A DNA stretch of 64,000 nt from contig MSED01000003.1 of assembly GCA_002099365.1 (NCBI GenBank), positions 868,001 to 932,000 on the forward strand, read 5' to 3'. This document shows, piece by piece, positions 44,901 to 56,722 of this stretch; position 1 is the stretch's first letter, and each line of letters starts with the position of its first letter. The stretch comes from Phialophora verrucosa. Taxonomy: Eukaryota; Ascomycota; Eurotiomycetes; Chaetothyriales; Herpotrichiellaceae. The notes beneath the pieces were generated by a model, which ran no database searches, had not been told where the DNA came from, and worked only from the letters and a program-made list of their open reading frames with translations. A program made the translations under genes and the position numbers.

Positions 44901-47850
44901 CATAACGGAGCGTATACTTTTGGCTACTGTGCGTAGAGATCCGATCATACCCAGGAACGGACTCGGACTTTGCTCTGTACACTGAGTGACTTGATCGTCT
45001 GATTGATGGATGATTCCGACGGCGAATTCCCGTGCGCGCAAGCGAGTTCGCGGCGGCGATTCGCGAAGCCGTTGAAACGGCCACACAACCCAATCCGTCG
45101 CCATCGTTGGTTGCATCGACAAAGTCAAAGTCAAAGATTGGATTCCTGGGCCAATAGAACGGGTTTTTGATTTCCAATCGATCGTTCCAGTAGCAGCCAA
45201 ACAAGCTGATGGAACGGACCGTCCACGGCGGACGTGCCCGGCCAAAAGGTGCCCGTTGCCTCGTACCGTCTAGGGCCCCCATCCATCGGGAGGTTTAATG
45301 CCCACAATACACCACTTCCTTCCGGTACTTGGTACTCGTACACGGTACAAATTCTGGCCCTCACTCTACTGTAATAGTCAACAACCGTGTAAGGATGGAA
45401 CCACTGCCCACAATATTCTGGAAGGCAGCCCTGCCGTGTTCTTTTCCATGCGTACTCCGTACTCCGTACAGGGTACACACATGCCCGTCACTCCCGTACC
45501 CGGTACGAGTAGCAGTTGAGGGATCTGCCGGCCGACACGACGATGATCTGGACTTCCAGCGTGGGAGGCGCCTTCGTGACTCGTGATATGTAAGGGTGAG
45601 GGCCAAATTCATGTCGACGGCCACACAGGAATGGAATCGAAAACACTCGTCCACCTCAAAGCGGAATACTTACTCATGCCTAGAAGGGTAAGGCATTATC
45701 TACTGTACGTGTCTGCTTAGAAAACTATGAACACAGTATCTACATCTCGTGCACGGCTACGAGGTATTTCTCCACTGTTCGCATCATACTCGTACATAGG
45801 AAAGCGTGATTCGTGGCGTCCAAAATTTCTGACAGGTCATATGCGCAGAGACCATGGCACCGTACAGAACACCGTGTGGGCATGCACTTTTCACCTGCGC
45901 ATCCCTGACTGAGTCAGGTAGAGTACTCGTAAGAGTAGTCGTGCACCGCTGTGTAACCTTGAGCCTTCAGCTCGGCCTCGACTGTGCGCACGCACGCGCA
46001 CGAGTTGTGAAGCTGGACCCGATGGAGAGTATCGCGTGGGTTGGATGACATTTGCGTCCCAGTGCCTGTGAAAGGGGAAACGATGGACAAGGGGAAAGCG
46101 ATGGCGCCAGGGGAACTGCGGAAATGGAATGCCCGCAGATGCACTTGGGACGGAACAGGCTAGGAGGGGTGGAGGGCCGGTAACTCAGGGCCTCGTCCTC
46201 GTACCCAGGTCCTCGTAATAGGGCCATCGATCCTGGCATCGCAATTGGGGTTCGCTGCCCCGCGCTGGCCCCCTTGCTTTCACACACTCGCCAATTGCAG
46301 CACAACCAAAGGGGAGTGAGAGGGCAGCAAGCAGTGACCTCCAAGTCATGCATCTGCCATGCATGTTCCCTTGCACCTCTCAACCCTGCGATCGCGGCAG
46401 TTGGGAGTCCGGGCCCAGTGGTGCTAATCTCGGACAGGAGAGACAGAGCGAAATCCGTTCTCGGGCACAGTACGAGAACTCCTTGCTAAGGACAATCCGG
46501 GTATGTCCTAGCATGCGTGCATGCTGCGTGCATGCTCATGATGCTGCAGCCGTCGAAGCACCGACCGTACTCGTATGTACTTTAGTAATGTGACTCTAGA
46601 CGTGCTGTAAGTCACACCGGTTGTCGACCAAATTCTACAACCGAAACTTTGCCAGGCCACCCTTGGCTTGCGCTCGTGCACCGTCTTGATGCGAGCGGTA
46701 AACGCACGCGTTGACCCCGTCTCCATCATGGATATCGTTCCCGAAACAAAAGCAGCGACAGAACTCGAACACCGCGGCCGTCTGTTGCACATGCGTGCCT
46801 GGTACAGTACGAGTAGGGGGTACATGGTACTACTACAGTATGTACTCGGTACGCGTCATCGATAGTGCCTCCTGAGTTACACTTTCACACCTTTCACAAT
46901 CAATCACAACCACTCGCTCATATGTACAAAGAAACTCGTACTCGTAATCACCTTCCCCTGCAACTAATAATCCGAATCTCAAGCCACGTTCCCCTGCGAC
47001 ACGGCACGGGGAAGAGGAACGAGGGGCGGGTGGGTATCGACGCCCTGTGCGGCATCCCTTGCACAGAGTCGGACAGCGCAGCATCCACACGCCCGCCTCA
47101 AGACAGGTATGTACTCGTAGTCGGACATGACAGGATCCACAAGCCCACCTCAAAACAGGAAGTATGTATCGCCTGCGGGAGTTGGAAACGATGCCATCCC
47201 ATGCCATGACATGCCAAAGTTGGCTATGAAACCGCGGCAACGGCTCCCTAATCCTCGATTTCCAGCAGGTCGCGAAAAACAAGGTCCAACGAGTAAATAC
47301 TCCGCATGCCGTCGCGACTGGGTACACATGTAAGACAGGCGAGTTCGATGGGCTTGTACGTTTTTGTCCAGCTATCCGTGGTGACTCTCGATGCTGCACA
47401 CATGAGTTCCTGTACTCTGATTTCTCGACTATGTCCATTCGTTCAGACATGGCTGGCTTAATTACGCGACTGCGGAAACCTCGTGATCCGTGATGGCGAA
47501 GAGCTTGCCATTTTACTACTGTAAGTACGGAGTATTGTGTACGAGTACAGACGCCCACAACATGCGCACCCCAGTCATTCGTATCCATCTCGCGCGCTCG
47601 CTCAAACTGGACGACATCCACGTCTGCCTCTCTAGTCTGTGCGTGGCATCTCACTTCTCTCGCTTCCATCCCCGTGGAATGCGAACTCTCGAAAGGCAAC
47701 GACTCTGGCCCAGCTGCGAATCACAGGACTTGCCTAGTATTGATGTCTTCCCAGCACGAGAAGGGCACGCAGTTTCGCCATTGTGGTTAGAAGGTCTAAT
47801 CTTAGGTGTTTGACACCGCCGTGGGAGTCAACGAGTACAGTATGAGTGGA
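38819..47850. repeat. Dispersed GTACTCGTAC / ACTCCGTACT-like motif field
   Basis: Short palindrome-like strings made of GTAC joined to CTCGT, CTCCGT or CGAGT recur throughout this gene-poor stretch. Examples: 38819-38836, 39465-39480, 43831-43846, 43871-43893, 44601-44631, 44661-44690, 45324-45350, 45451-45478, 46801-46855, 47521-47550 and about 47830. In the first 37 kb I noticed only an isolated instance (about 21690). They are not tandem and show no larger repeat unit. Origin and role are unknown. Confidence 0.5.
41923..42784 (+). CDS. Hypothetical protein with basic C-terminus
   Basis: Exons 41923-41951 and 42007-42784 give 268 residues; the 55-nt intron is GT-AG, phase 2, with a perfect ACTAAC branch site. 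The start is MVTWDNFTHNERRPHWYTHL. The first 110 residues seem globular with Trp, Tyr and Phe (TEQNVFFYALIGPNQ, FAISQLGTRNGDFEAHHVAR). The middle is Pro/Ser/Thr-rich and disordered. The C-terminal 70 residues are strongly Arg-rich (RTRRGIRMRRPRSIARHRSRR), suggesting nucleic-acid binding or a nuclear signal. No family is recognised. The clear intron in an otherwise empty region is the main support for a real gene. Confidence 0.6.
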
Positions 47851-50800
47851 CAACTTCCATGGCCCCTTTGCGGGACAAGGCTCCTGCATTGAACCCAGGG
47901 CTACTGATCCTATCTGCGCGAATGTTCGGCTCGACAAATGTTGGGCATTGACATGCGACCTGATTTCAGCACAAGGCCGACAATTCTTCCCTGATCGAGC
48001 TCCTAGGCTTGAGTAGAGGCAGTGTGCCCAGGTGAGTTTCTCGATCATACGGAGAGGGCGAACTCCCGTCGACGCCCGCCAGCTTATCTCGGCAGAGGCA
48101 GAGTCTGTGGGGAGTTTTCTCGTAGATGCAGACAGGGCGACCTCCGTTGACGGCCGCGAGCGTGTCTCGCCATCGGCCTGTGCTGTAGTAGGTACATACC
48201 TGTTCTGGATTCGACTCCTTACGTGCAGCGTCTTCGATCAATGCATTCGGCTTGTTTGTGCTTCCACGAGTCGACTATTCGCTGAAGCGATCACTGACCA
48301 ACAACCAGCCACCAGCGACAAACGCACCTGTAGGGAGTCCGTCATTTCTGAATTTTCAAGACACAAGTTCAAGTTACTGACCTCTTATCCCAGAAGCATC
48401 TCGATCACGTCGACCCCGATGTCCTAACACGACAATAGCAACTCTGACAAGTCGTGAATCCTGCAGTTCGTGGCACTGCCACCTTCGGAAATGGCGTGGC
48501 ATTCAACACTGACTCCTCAATCCAGTCATTCGCCGCCTACGCCAAATTTCTGCTCCCAGAATGAGTACATACTTAAGCAGGCGGACCCGTGGAATCGAAG
48601 CCATGGATGTTCTCACGGCTCTAGGACCCGGGGAACTCCACCGCTCTGAATTGGCATTCTTGTTGACGGCTTTTGTCATCTTCTGCGACCGGTCCGTCGC
48701 GTCCGTCGTCGTCTTTGAGCTGTGGCTTGTGCAGTGGCAAGTCCACAATGGTGGTCATTATGAAGCACGGCTGGACGTCTGCGCACATCGCCAAGGCGGG
48801 CCGAAGATGATCCTGCTCTTGGGGAGACAAAAGAAGTAATCTTTGTACCCATCAGTCTTGACGCGGTCTGACTTGTTGCGGGACGGTAGCGACCTACACT
48901 TCTGCTGTCAATGAGTACAAATCCTTTCCTTATTCCTCCCATCCAGCAAATGATGGGCATATCAGCTGGCTTCCTGGAGAGGGATTCCTCGCCGTCTTAC
49001 CCAGCCTTCAGCCAAGGTATGTATTTGCGAGTTTCCGTCGCGGCATTAATGTCTCGGCTCCCAATGATTGTCATGGATTCTGTTTCTGGCAGTGCGCTGG
49101 GTCTTCTTCCTCTCGACGACCATAGAGAAGTCTGCCGTTGACGTATTCTACTATGGACCGCAGTTGGCCGTGTCGTCCGTCTACTGTACCCAAATTCGAT
49201 GTGGCCGAGCCCACCTGCATGTCGCTCGAAGAGATGGATCTCACACTTGCCAAACTGATACCCAACCAAGGAGTCAGCTCTGGCTCAAAGCTCATGGCAC
49301 ACGCATGCGACTAAGCATAAACGACCATGAGGACAAGGCGTGACGTGGGCGCCGCGCCGCAGGATGAACTAGCTATCCGCAACCATGCTCGCTGGCCAGA
49401 GGAACGCACAGCGACCGGCTAAACGGAACCGACGCCCTCGCGAGGGAGTCTGCCATCAACGGATGCGAAGACCATGTTCGTACACAGAAGTAGGACTTCG
49501 GGCTCCCGCCTATGAACATCACGTAACACTCGACATGTGGCCTATGACAGTTGTTGTTCTCCAGTGACGGTACGCGCGCATACGGAGTAAAGGCAACGCA
49601 ACGCAAGGGGCACGAAAGAGGCGGCACGTCGAGTGCTTCTCCCGCCGGGCCAATCCTTCCCGACAGCTTTGTACGGCCCTCTTGAAGACGTGCGCAAGCG
49701 AGTCGGACACGCCACAGCCAATGACTCATGCGCAAAGGGAATGGTGGAGGGTTCAAGGGCGTTTGACGTCCCGTTCCCTGCGAGCAAGTGCACCATACAC
49801 CTACCACACCCTCTTCCGTTCGCGCCAGACTCGATCGACTTGCCCTCCTTCTAGGATCGTTTTCGTGCACATCCATGGAACTCTTATGACCCTTCACAAC
49901 AGGCATATACCACATCATACCATCCCAGACCATCACACAGGCCGGGACCAAGCACGACTATTGGAGACAACCCCTCCCTCCGGAACCAATCGCCACAGGA
50001 TCCCTTATCACCCCGCCACGCCACATCATGCGCCCATCGCGCCCGCTAAGAGAAAAGCTTGGTAAGTCTTGACCAAACCTTGACCTTGAGCTTATCTCCC
50101 ACGCGGGGAACCGGCCAATGAAGACGCCCTGCACGCCACAAATCCGGGGTAAAAGCCAGCACTACCGCAACCACGGCAGACGGCATGCGTACTGATTTCC
50201 AACACACCCATTAAATCGCGCATACTTGGAATCACGCGTTCAAGACTCTGCATGGCACATTTACGAGTAATGCAGCATGTCCAAAACTCGGCCGCTCGAT
50301 CTCTCCTCCTCCTCCCACTCATACGAGATACGCCGTCCGTCTGACTGAGATGAAGTATGCCCAGCCCAGCCCAGCCCGCCCAGCGCTGTCCCAACCCGCG
50401 AGTTCCACGCCTGGATTGATTGGACCCTAGCGTTAGACGAACACTCGCATAGTAGTGGGTGACTTTGTTAATTAGAAAGTCTTACTGAGATCGATCTGTG
50501 AGATGATTCGAACTCGGAAAATGGGGCTTGTATCCTGTTGGATCTTCAGTTGGGATTCGGGTTCGATTTTCCAATGGCATCGCTGCCAATGAACTTCCCT
50601 TCCTGGTTGATTTTCTGTAACGCTAAGCTTACACCCGAGCCAAGCACGAGCGTTGTAGTAAGTAAGCGAGCGAGCGGCCGAGCGTATGGATGTATGTATG
50701 GAAGGATGGATGGATTCATGGATGGTCGTCGAGGATGAAGATGGATGGCAATCAGCATGAGAATCAGCTCGTTGTTGAGCGGGATTCCTGTCCGCTTGGC

Positions 50801-51647
50801 CGTCTGACTGTCCTTGATTCCTTCCTTCCGTTCATGCTTTCACGAACATGGATACGAATATGAGCATTAAATGTGTGAATACTCGTACTAGCGGAGATCC
50901 GTCCACTGAAAAGGAGGTACGAGGCATCGATACGGCTATTGGTCTGACGGCCTGATGTGCTCGTATAGCCTTATCTTTGCGCGATGCGGGCCAGTAGGAT
51001 ATAGAGTAGAGTACAACACAACACAACAGGATAGGAAAGGACGGACAGAGTACATCCAGGGTACTCGTGCCTTGTGCCGGGCCACTTGGGTTTGCCATCG
51101 GGGTCCGTCGATCCCACGATCCCCAACCATCCGTCCATCCCTCACGCCGGTTCGTGCTGTGCTATGCTGTGCCGTGTTGTGCGATTCGGGCTGAGATCAT
51201 TGGCGTTTTCGAATCCTCGATCAGCGTGCGCGTGTGTAGGTGGAGGTGTGTCCCCTGCATGCCCTGCACCCATGCCTGTTGATATGTTCGGGTTGTGCTA
51301 TTAAATGAGGCCGTCACTCCGGAAGTCGACTTGAAGCAATACTTTCTGCTTCTTTTTCTGATTCTGGTCCCAGATCTGTGGTGTGGCTCGTGGCTCGTGG
51401 CTCCTGACTGACTCGTGACCCGAGGGGCACAGCACTCGTACCGTCCGTCTTGGGATATTACTTCAAAGCTCTTGCAGGATCTGTGCAGCGGTACCGCACT
51501 CCTGAAGCCGTCCTGCCGCTGTGACCACCCTTTAAGGACGTGGGGAGTTAGTTATACCGTGCGAGTGGAAGCGTATGAGCGGCTCTGGTCCCCCTCTCTC
51601 CCTCTCTGTCAATTTAACACCCTCGACATTTCGATCTCGACCGCACA
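42785..51647. other. 8.9-kb gene-poor region
   Basis: No supported gene. The longest frame (minus, 46833-47699, 288 codons) reads as random sequence rich in Arg, Cys and Ser. The GTAC-type motif field continues to about 47.8 kb. A direct repeat of TGCGTGCATGC lies near 46510-46530. A GGAT tetranucleotide run lies at about 50675-50750, and ACAAC repeats at about 51015-51028. A weak two-exon candidate at 48911-49343 was not accepted. This may be old, degraded repetitive or accessory DNA. Confidence 0.45.
50675..50752. repeat. Imperfect GGAT/GTAT tetranucleotide microsatellite
   Basis: A run of GGAT, GTAT and GGAA tetranucleotides follows GAGC-rich sequence at 50660-50675. It lies in non-coding DNA. 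Confidence 0.7.
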
Positions 51648-52392
51648 ATGAACGGCCAGACCAAGGATAAAGTGCACTACGTCCACTTCGGGCGCGGCGG
51701 CGCAGGTACGATCGCGATGACTTCCCCTTCGCCACGCCACGCTTCGCTTTTCGCTTGTCTAGAAGCACCCCCCTAACTATTGGGCGAAAGGTAACTCCAT
51801 CAACGCATCGACGCGGGACACGCGCCGGCCGCTGGGGACTGCCGAGTCCCAGTCCGCACACCCACCCGCACAGTTCAACTCTGGCAGACGATATTCGACA
51901 GGTATAGGAGGGAAGGGCAACATCTCGTTCGCAAGGAAAGTCGACGATGGCAAAGACGCGGAGGCCGAAGACGACGACATGGCGCGGTTACTGTATGATC
52001 GTTCGGCACCGGGGATTGTCCTTGTCCAAGGTGGGTATCATATCGGAAGAGGTATAGCATCTCCATACACTCCATTCCATTGAGCATCATGATCGGCGGT
52101 TTCGACGACCGTTGAGCTTTTCATGTCATGCATGATGCTAACTCATTATGGTTTGTCGATCATAGGTGGCTTCGCGAACATATATCGGCCCACCGACCTT
52201 GAAGACCAGGAAGCACGGCGGAACAACGAGAACATGCGGAGACAGAGTCTCGCGAGTATTGCGCGGCGGAGAGAGAGTATGGCGATGTCGACTTTTGGGC
52301 CTTCGAGTGCGTCGCGTAGTCGCAGGGGCAGTCTGACTTCGATGCGGGAGTTCGTCATGGGCATGGGACGAAGGTCGTCGAGTAAGATCTGA
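51648..52392 (+). CDS. DUF3602 (GRGGAGN-motif) fungal protein
   Basis: Exons 51648-51705, 51791-52030 and 52166-52392 give 174 residues. Introns of 85 and 135 nt are GT-AG and both interrupt a Gly codon in phase 1. The spliced product has HFGRGGAGN near the N-terminus and GIGGKGNI in the middle, the repeated Gly-Arg-Gly-Gly-Ala-Gly-Asn type motifs of fungal DUF3602 proteins. The C-terminal third is Ser/Arg-rich with RRQSLAS, RRESMAM and RRGSLTS, which fit basophilic kinase (PKA-type) sites. The protein is otherwise predicted disordered. The molecular function of the family is not established. Confidence 0.85.
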
Positions 52393-53829
52393 TTCTGGTG
52401 GAGGAGGTGGAGACGCGTCGTCCTCGAAATGGACCTGTTTGTGCTAGATGTTCCATGGTCAGGGCCGGTGTGCGGAGTGGGTGTCTAGCAGATGTATCGG
52501 TAGATAAGCTCCGATGCGCGTACGTGGAATTTGTGATCGTGCTTGTGGTCAGGTGCTCTGGGAGATATATCAAACGCTAGTGCGTGTCGTTGGAGAGAGA
52601 GTGCCCGTCGTGTGGTCTCATTCTACCCCCTCAGAGAACGGCTTAATGGTTGCCTCAACTGGCTTTAGAACATCCTGTTCGACAAGGTGCCTTCCCACCG
52701 GCCTGTCGAGGAGGTCCGTCGTCTTCAATTCCTGGTCTAGACGGTGCGCGACATCTCGCGGCCAGCGACTCCCCTTGGCCTAGTATTCTCGGTTTCCAAA
52801 TGATCAATTTCGCAACCTGCTCGCGCGCATCAACATCAACATCAACACCACCAGTCGTCGCGACACAATGGGGGGGGTATGAGGACGTAGGGGGCCATTC
52901 CACCCTCAGGCCCTTGCTGTGTACTCAGCTCCGGAACCGCCGAGGAGTCGCTTCGCATCAGGGCTCCTCGCTCGAACTACATTCACATCGGTGGGGGTGT
53001 TCTTTCTTACCTGAAGTCATTCTCCATGTAGGACTGACTCTGGCGAGGCCTCCACGTCTATCGTCTCTCTCCATAGCTTCCTCGATCAGGCCGTCGTCTT
53101 CCATGGATCTGTGGTTGTGGGACAATTCATCTGCTGCTTGTTTGTTGGCCCCGAAAGATGGAGGTTAATGACTGTCTCCCAATTCAAATTTCAGGGGGCC
53201 CAATCCCAAGCCGTCCAACTTGAGTCGATCCCTAAGGTCTTCGAATGAAACTTAGCCCGAACTACTGCAAATTGGAGGCGGCGGGCGCTCGCTATATGTG
53301 ACTAACCTTGTTTAGAACATGCTAAAGGACTGGCGGTACCCTCCTCACGGGAGAACAATGAGAATCGTTGTAGCAGGCATTGGATCGTGGAGGGCGGCGA
53401 GACACTTCATGGCTTGTTTCGTTTGCCGAACTCAGGGCTGCGCGGTAGTAGCGTGCTTTGCTGTTCCAAGACCAACTAAGATCAGCTTCGCGGAAATAGT
53501 TGAGGGAGCCCCCAGGGCCCCCGTCCCTGGTATGGGCGGCCCTGTACATAGGACGTCTAACACTCTTTTTCGGCCACTTTTTACGGGGTAGGACAAATTG
53601 CGGATTCATCTTTTGAAATGCTTAGCGTCTTGGTACAGGTACCTGCTGTATACAGAACGTCATTGCGTTGATGCGGCGATACCGATATTCCCCCCTGTAT
53701 CGTATCGGTCCGTATCTCCTACCGCGCGAGGCAACCTCTTCCTCGTCTGCCACGACCATTCGGGCTTGGGCGTGCCCTCTCCGTCACTTCGTTAGCGCTC
53801 ATATTTTCCCCGCGTCTCCCCTTAGACCG
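52393..53829. other. 1.4-kb convergent intergenic region
   Basis: This lies between two converging genes. A 172-codon frame (52650-53168, plus) has no conserved feature, and the opposite strand is equally open in part. No gene is called. Confidence 0.5.
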
Positions 53830-54876
53830 TTATTGTCCGGCCTGAGAGGGAAGCGTTTCGACATGCTCGAGTCTTGCAATTTCCAGATCAAGGTCCAGAT
53901 CTCGAGCATCAGCCCGACTTCGAGTACTTGATCTTTTCGGCTGCGACGTCCTTGTCACGTCGGTGTTGAGTTTGGTCAAGTCCACGAACTCCGAGATATC
54001 GGATTCGCCTTTCAGCGCGGACGAATTACGCTTCTCGTCCCTAGTGACTGGAAGTGACGCTTTCCTTCCCCCGACGAAATGGACCAATTTTCCGAGGATG
54101 GCGAATTCTAGCTTGAGCTTGATCGAGTAAAATGTTGGTTTGGTGATCGTTTCGAGAATGTACAGAGAAGCACATTCGAGACCCAGGAGACCCAAGTCCA
54201 TGGCAATAATCAGGATGTTGATGGCCATGAGTTGATACATGAGTCTCCTCGTGCTTTCCTGAACGGAAGTGCGGAGGATGCGGATGGTCTCAGCGATGTA
54301 GATGGACGACAGGATGACTTCTTGTAAAAAGAAGCCACACATCTGTATCTTCTCCATGACGTTGTATCCGCTCACATAGGCCTGAGGATGGCTGTTGGTG
54401 TTTGAGCCGATGGTAAGGACGGTCGTGGGGATGTGGAGGACAATAGCATCGACAATGATCATCCACTTGGTGTACAGGAGAATCCTATCGCCTTTCTCGC
54501 CAGTGACAATGAGGTGAAGGCGCGACCAGAGCACAATTGCTTGCCCTGTCACCATGGGGTACCACCCGATTGAAAGCAAGAAGACGGAAAACCATCGTGC
54601 TCCGCCGGTCAGGATAGAGAAGTATTTGAAGAGGAACCCGAGCGAGTAGGGAATAATTCCCCAGCCGGAGATGACCAAGCTCCAGAAATATAAGCCCTTG
54701 AACTTAGCAAATGTCCCGAAGATGAGAACCTGCAGTTCGACCACATTGTACAGCGAGAGGCCGAGGAAGAAGGCAATGAGAACCTTGATGGTCAAGCTAT
54801 CGCCATCATAACCACCTTCAATTCCCTCGCCCGCCGACGAGAACGAGCTGGACGATGCTGTGGAATTGGATGGCAT
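53830..54876 (-). CDS. Seven-transmembrane protein, fungal family of unknown function
   Basis: A single exon of 348 residues from the ATG at 54874-54876. After a Ser-rich N-terminal tail of about 27 residues, seven hydrophobic segments are seen at about 29-55, 61-88, 95-118, 137-157, 178-200, 213-235 and 237-265, followed by an 80-residue hydrophilic tail with many Ser, Arg and Asp. The layout (outside N-tail, long cytosolic C-tail) is receptor-like. The sequence resembles uncharacterised fungal integral membrane proteins rather than a typed GPCR. There is no ligand or catalytic motif. A plasma-membrane sensor role is only a possibility. Confidence 0.85.
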   Translation of the reverse strand: MPSNSTASSSSFSSAGEGIEGGYDGDSLTIKVLIAFFLGLSLYNVVELQVLIFGTFAKFKGLYFWSLVISGWGIIPYSLGFLFKYFSILTGGARWFSVFLLSIGWYPMVTGQAIVLWSRLHLIVTGEKGDRILLYTKWMIIVDAIVLHIPTTVLTIGSNTNSHPQAYVSGYNVMEKIQMCGFFLQEVILSSIYIAETIRILRTSVQESTRRLMYQLMAINILIIAMDLGLLGLECASLYILETITKPTFYSIKLKLEFAILGKLVHFVGGRKASLPVTRDEKRNSSALKGESDISEFVDLTKLNTDVTRTSQPKRSSTRSRADARDLDLDLEIARLEHVETLPSQAGQ

Positions 54877-56104
54877 TCTTGGTCAAGAAAGATCTCCGTG
54901 GCGACGCAATCTGCCCCCTGCTTCGGCCGATATCGTCGCATTGGCGAAGGAGGCGAAAATGTGGTGAATTGAGATCGGCCTCAACAACGCCGTCGGTTGG
55001 CGATCGAATCCACGTCCAAGGCGTCGCAGGTGTGGTGAAGGACTCCGGCGCATGTTGACGGAAGAAGAGACGGCACGAAGTTGCTTATGGAGATCTTAAT
55101 CACAGCGTCGATCATTTCTCGACCCCGCGAAAGTGCTTGGGTTGCGACGGTGAGTGTGCGCTCTTTGCTTGCTTGGGGCGTAGTGCTTCTGCATCCCGAG
55201 CCCGCTTAACCGAACAAGCCTCTGGCCACCAAAATGCTGTGTGTGTCCTACGTCATGCACCTAATTGTTCCGTCTTCTTCCCCAGAATCTAGGCGGCGAT
55301 CGAGGCAGGCTGACCCGATGGTACAGTAGCTGTTTGGTGCTTAGGCGGATATGGGTGACGGCTAAAGCATGCAGAGGAAGGAATCACATCAGAGTGATGA
55401 CCAGAGATATGCTACAGAGTTGTATATCGCCTCTAAGCTGCACAATAGGCTTTGGCCATCAGGTTGATCAAAAGCGTGAGCAGGTCTTACTTCGATAATT
55501 CCTCTAAGATTCCTCATGTTCATGAACTTCTCACGGTCTGAAAGGCGTCAATGCCAGGTTCCTTACTGGCAGCATAATTGAGCAACTGGGCGTGGCGTTC
55601 CAGGACATGGCCAAGGAGAAATGCATTGAGAATCGCTCCCATCGCAATCGTCTTGAATACCTACTGCGCTTGCCATGTAGCACCGATTCCGGTACTGTTA
55701 ATACCAGAGTCGGGCAAGATACAAGCTCGATTCGGCTCTTGAGGGCCGTATATCACGCCCAGCAAATAGGCTTTGTCGAAACGAGTGGAAGCCTGTCCAT
55801 TCGTTCCTCGCTGATGAAGAACTCTCAAGCTGATTGGGTCCGTCGACCAAGGTTCGGAGGCGAGACGGTGAGATTGCTTGTCAGTGCCACCGGGGATACC
55901 GAGTCGGCGATCTGAAATCGAACAAACTTCAGTATCCGCCGGAGGGCTGACGAAGGGATCACTGGTGCCACCCGTGACGGAGGCCAAGCTGACTTTGAGC
56001 TGTTTATCAAGCTTCAACGTCAAATCCAGCTTGTCGTGTGAGGAGACTTGTAGTGGAAGTCATAGAGACACCTGACGAGTGTAACGACTCAGGAAACGAC
56101 TTGT
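54877..56104. other. 1.2-kb intergenic region
   Basis: The region holds the promoter of the 7-TM gene and the 3' flank of the next gene. Overlapping frames on both strands at 55592-56023 include a moderately protein-like minus-strand stretch (LKLDKQLKVSLASVTGGTSD), but it has no ATG and no splice support. Not called. Confidence 0.4.
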
Positions 56105-56722
56105 TCAGCCATATCCAGCTCCCCTTGTGCTCTCCCCATGCTCTTGACGGTTGCTTCTTCGCTGCGAATTCCGTGGCAAGGAATCCTGGCTCAGTACCTC
56201 AAGCCAATTACTCGCCATAACTGGATGTTGCCAAACATCGTCTCTTTCGCCGTCACCCACCACTCCTACAGAGGACCCCGGACTCGGACTCCTCCGCGTG
56301 TAGTAAGAGTAAGGTGGTAGACTCCCCCTTGTGGAAATCATTTCCAGTGCTAGACTTTCCCTCCGGCTTGTCCTCACTGTTTCACCAGTCTGTGCTGCTG
56401 TGAGGTCGGTCAGGCGTGTTGAGGGGATCGAGATTACGGAGGAACGTGGGGATGGCGGAGGAGGGGTGCCATTGTCATCTCCAGCAGTCAATTGGACGCT
56501 TATCCGCTGCTTTTCGTCTATAATGAGCGAGGGCTGTTGGACAGTGGCTTCGTACGCTGGGGGGTTTTCTTCAAGTGGATAGTCCCAGCGCTGTGGAAGG
56601 TGACGAGTGCTGGCCGCACTTGTAGGATTCGTGACGGAGATGATGCGGGCATGACGAGTTTCCGCTTCCAGCTTGCTTGGCCTGTCGCTGGACGTGCAGC
56701 AGAGTGATGAAATGAAAGACAT
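56105..56722 (-). CDS. Small PPxY-containing protein, unknown function
   Basis: A single exon of 205 residues from the ATG at 56720-56722. The start MSFISSLCCTSS has a Cys pair suited to palmitoylation. A PPAY motif (ENPPAYEAT) is a possible docking site for WW domains of Rsp5-type ubiquitin ligases or for arrestin-like adaptors. The rest is Ser/Thr/Pro-rich and probably disordered, with several SP sites. No enzymatic domain is seen. It might be a membrane-anchored adaptor, but this is inference from short motifs. The family is not recognised. Confidence 0.7.
   Translation of the reverse strand: MSFISSLCCTSSDRPSKLEAETRHARIISVTNPTSAASTRHLPQRWDYPLEENPPAYEATVQQPSLIIDEKQRISVQLTAGDDNGTPPPPSPRSSVISIPSTRLTDLTAAQTGETVRTSRRESLALEMISTRGSLPPYSYYTRRSPSPGSSVGVVGDGERDDVWQHPVMASNWLEVLSQDSLPRNSQRRSNRQEHGESTRGAGYG

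Noticed and set aside
46833..47699. 288-codon minus-strand frame in the desert
   Set aside because: It has no hydrophobic core pattern or family motif, an Arg/Cys/Ser-rich random composition, and overlaps the GTAC motif field; chance openness is likely in GC-rich DNA.
48911..49343. Two-exon plus-strand candidate with a GTATGT donor at 49018
   Set aside because: The branch point is weak, the product is unrecognised, and the opposite strand has an equally plausible 74-codon frame.
50506..50575. TTCGAA/GGTTCGATT sequences resembling tRNA B-boxes
   Set aside because: There is no matching T-stem, A-box or acceptor stem on either strand.
52650..53168. 172-codon plus-strand frame
   Set aside because: It has no homology-like pattern, and the antisense frame is also open; it lies in a convergent 3' region.
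55661..56023. Minus-strand 120-codon frame with protein-like start
   Set aside because: It has no ATG and no supported splice sites, and a competing plus-strand frame overlaps.
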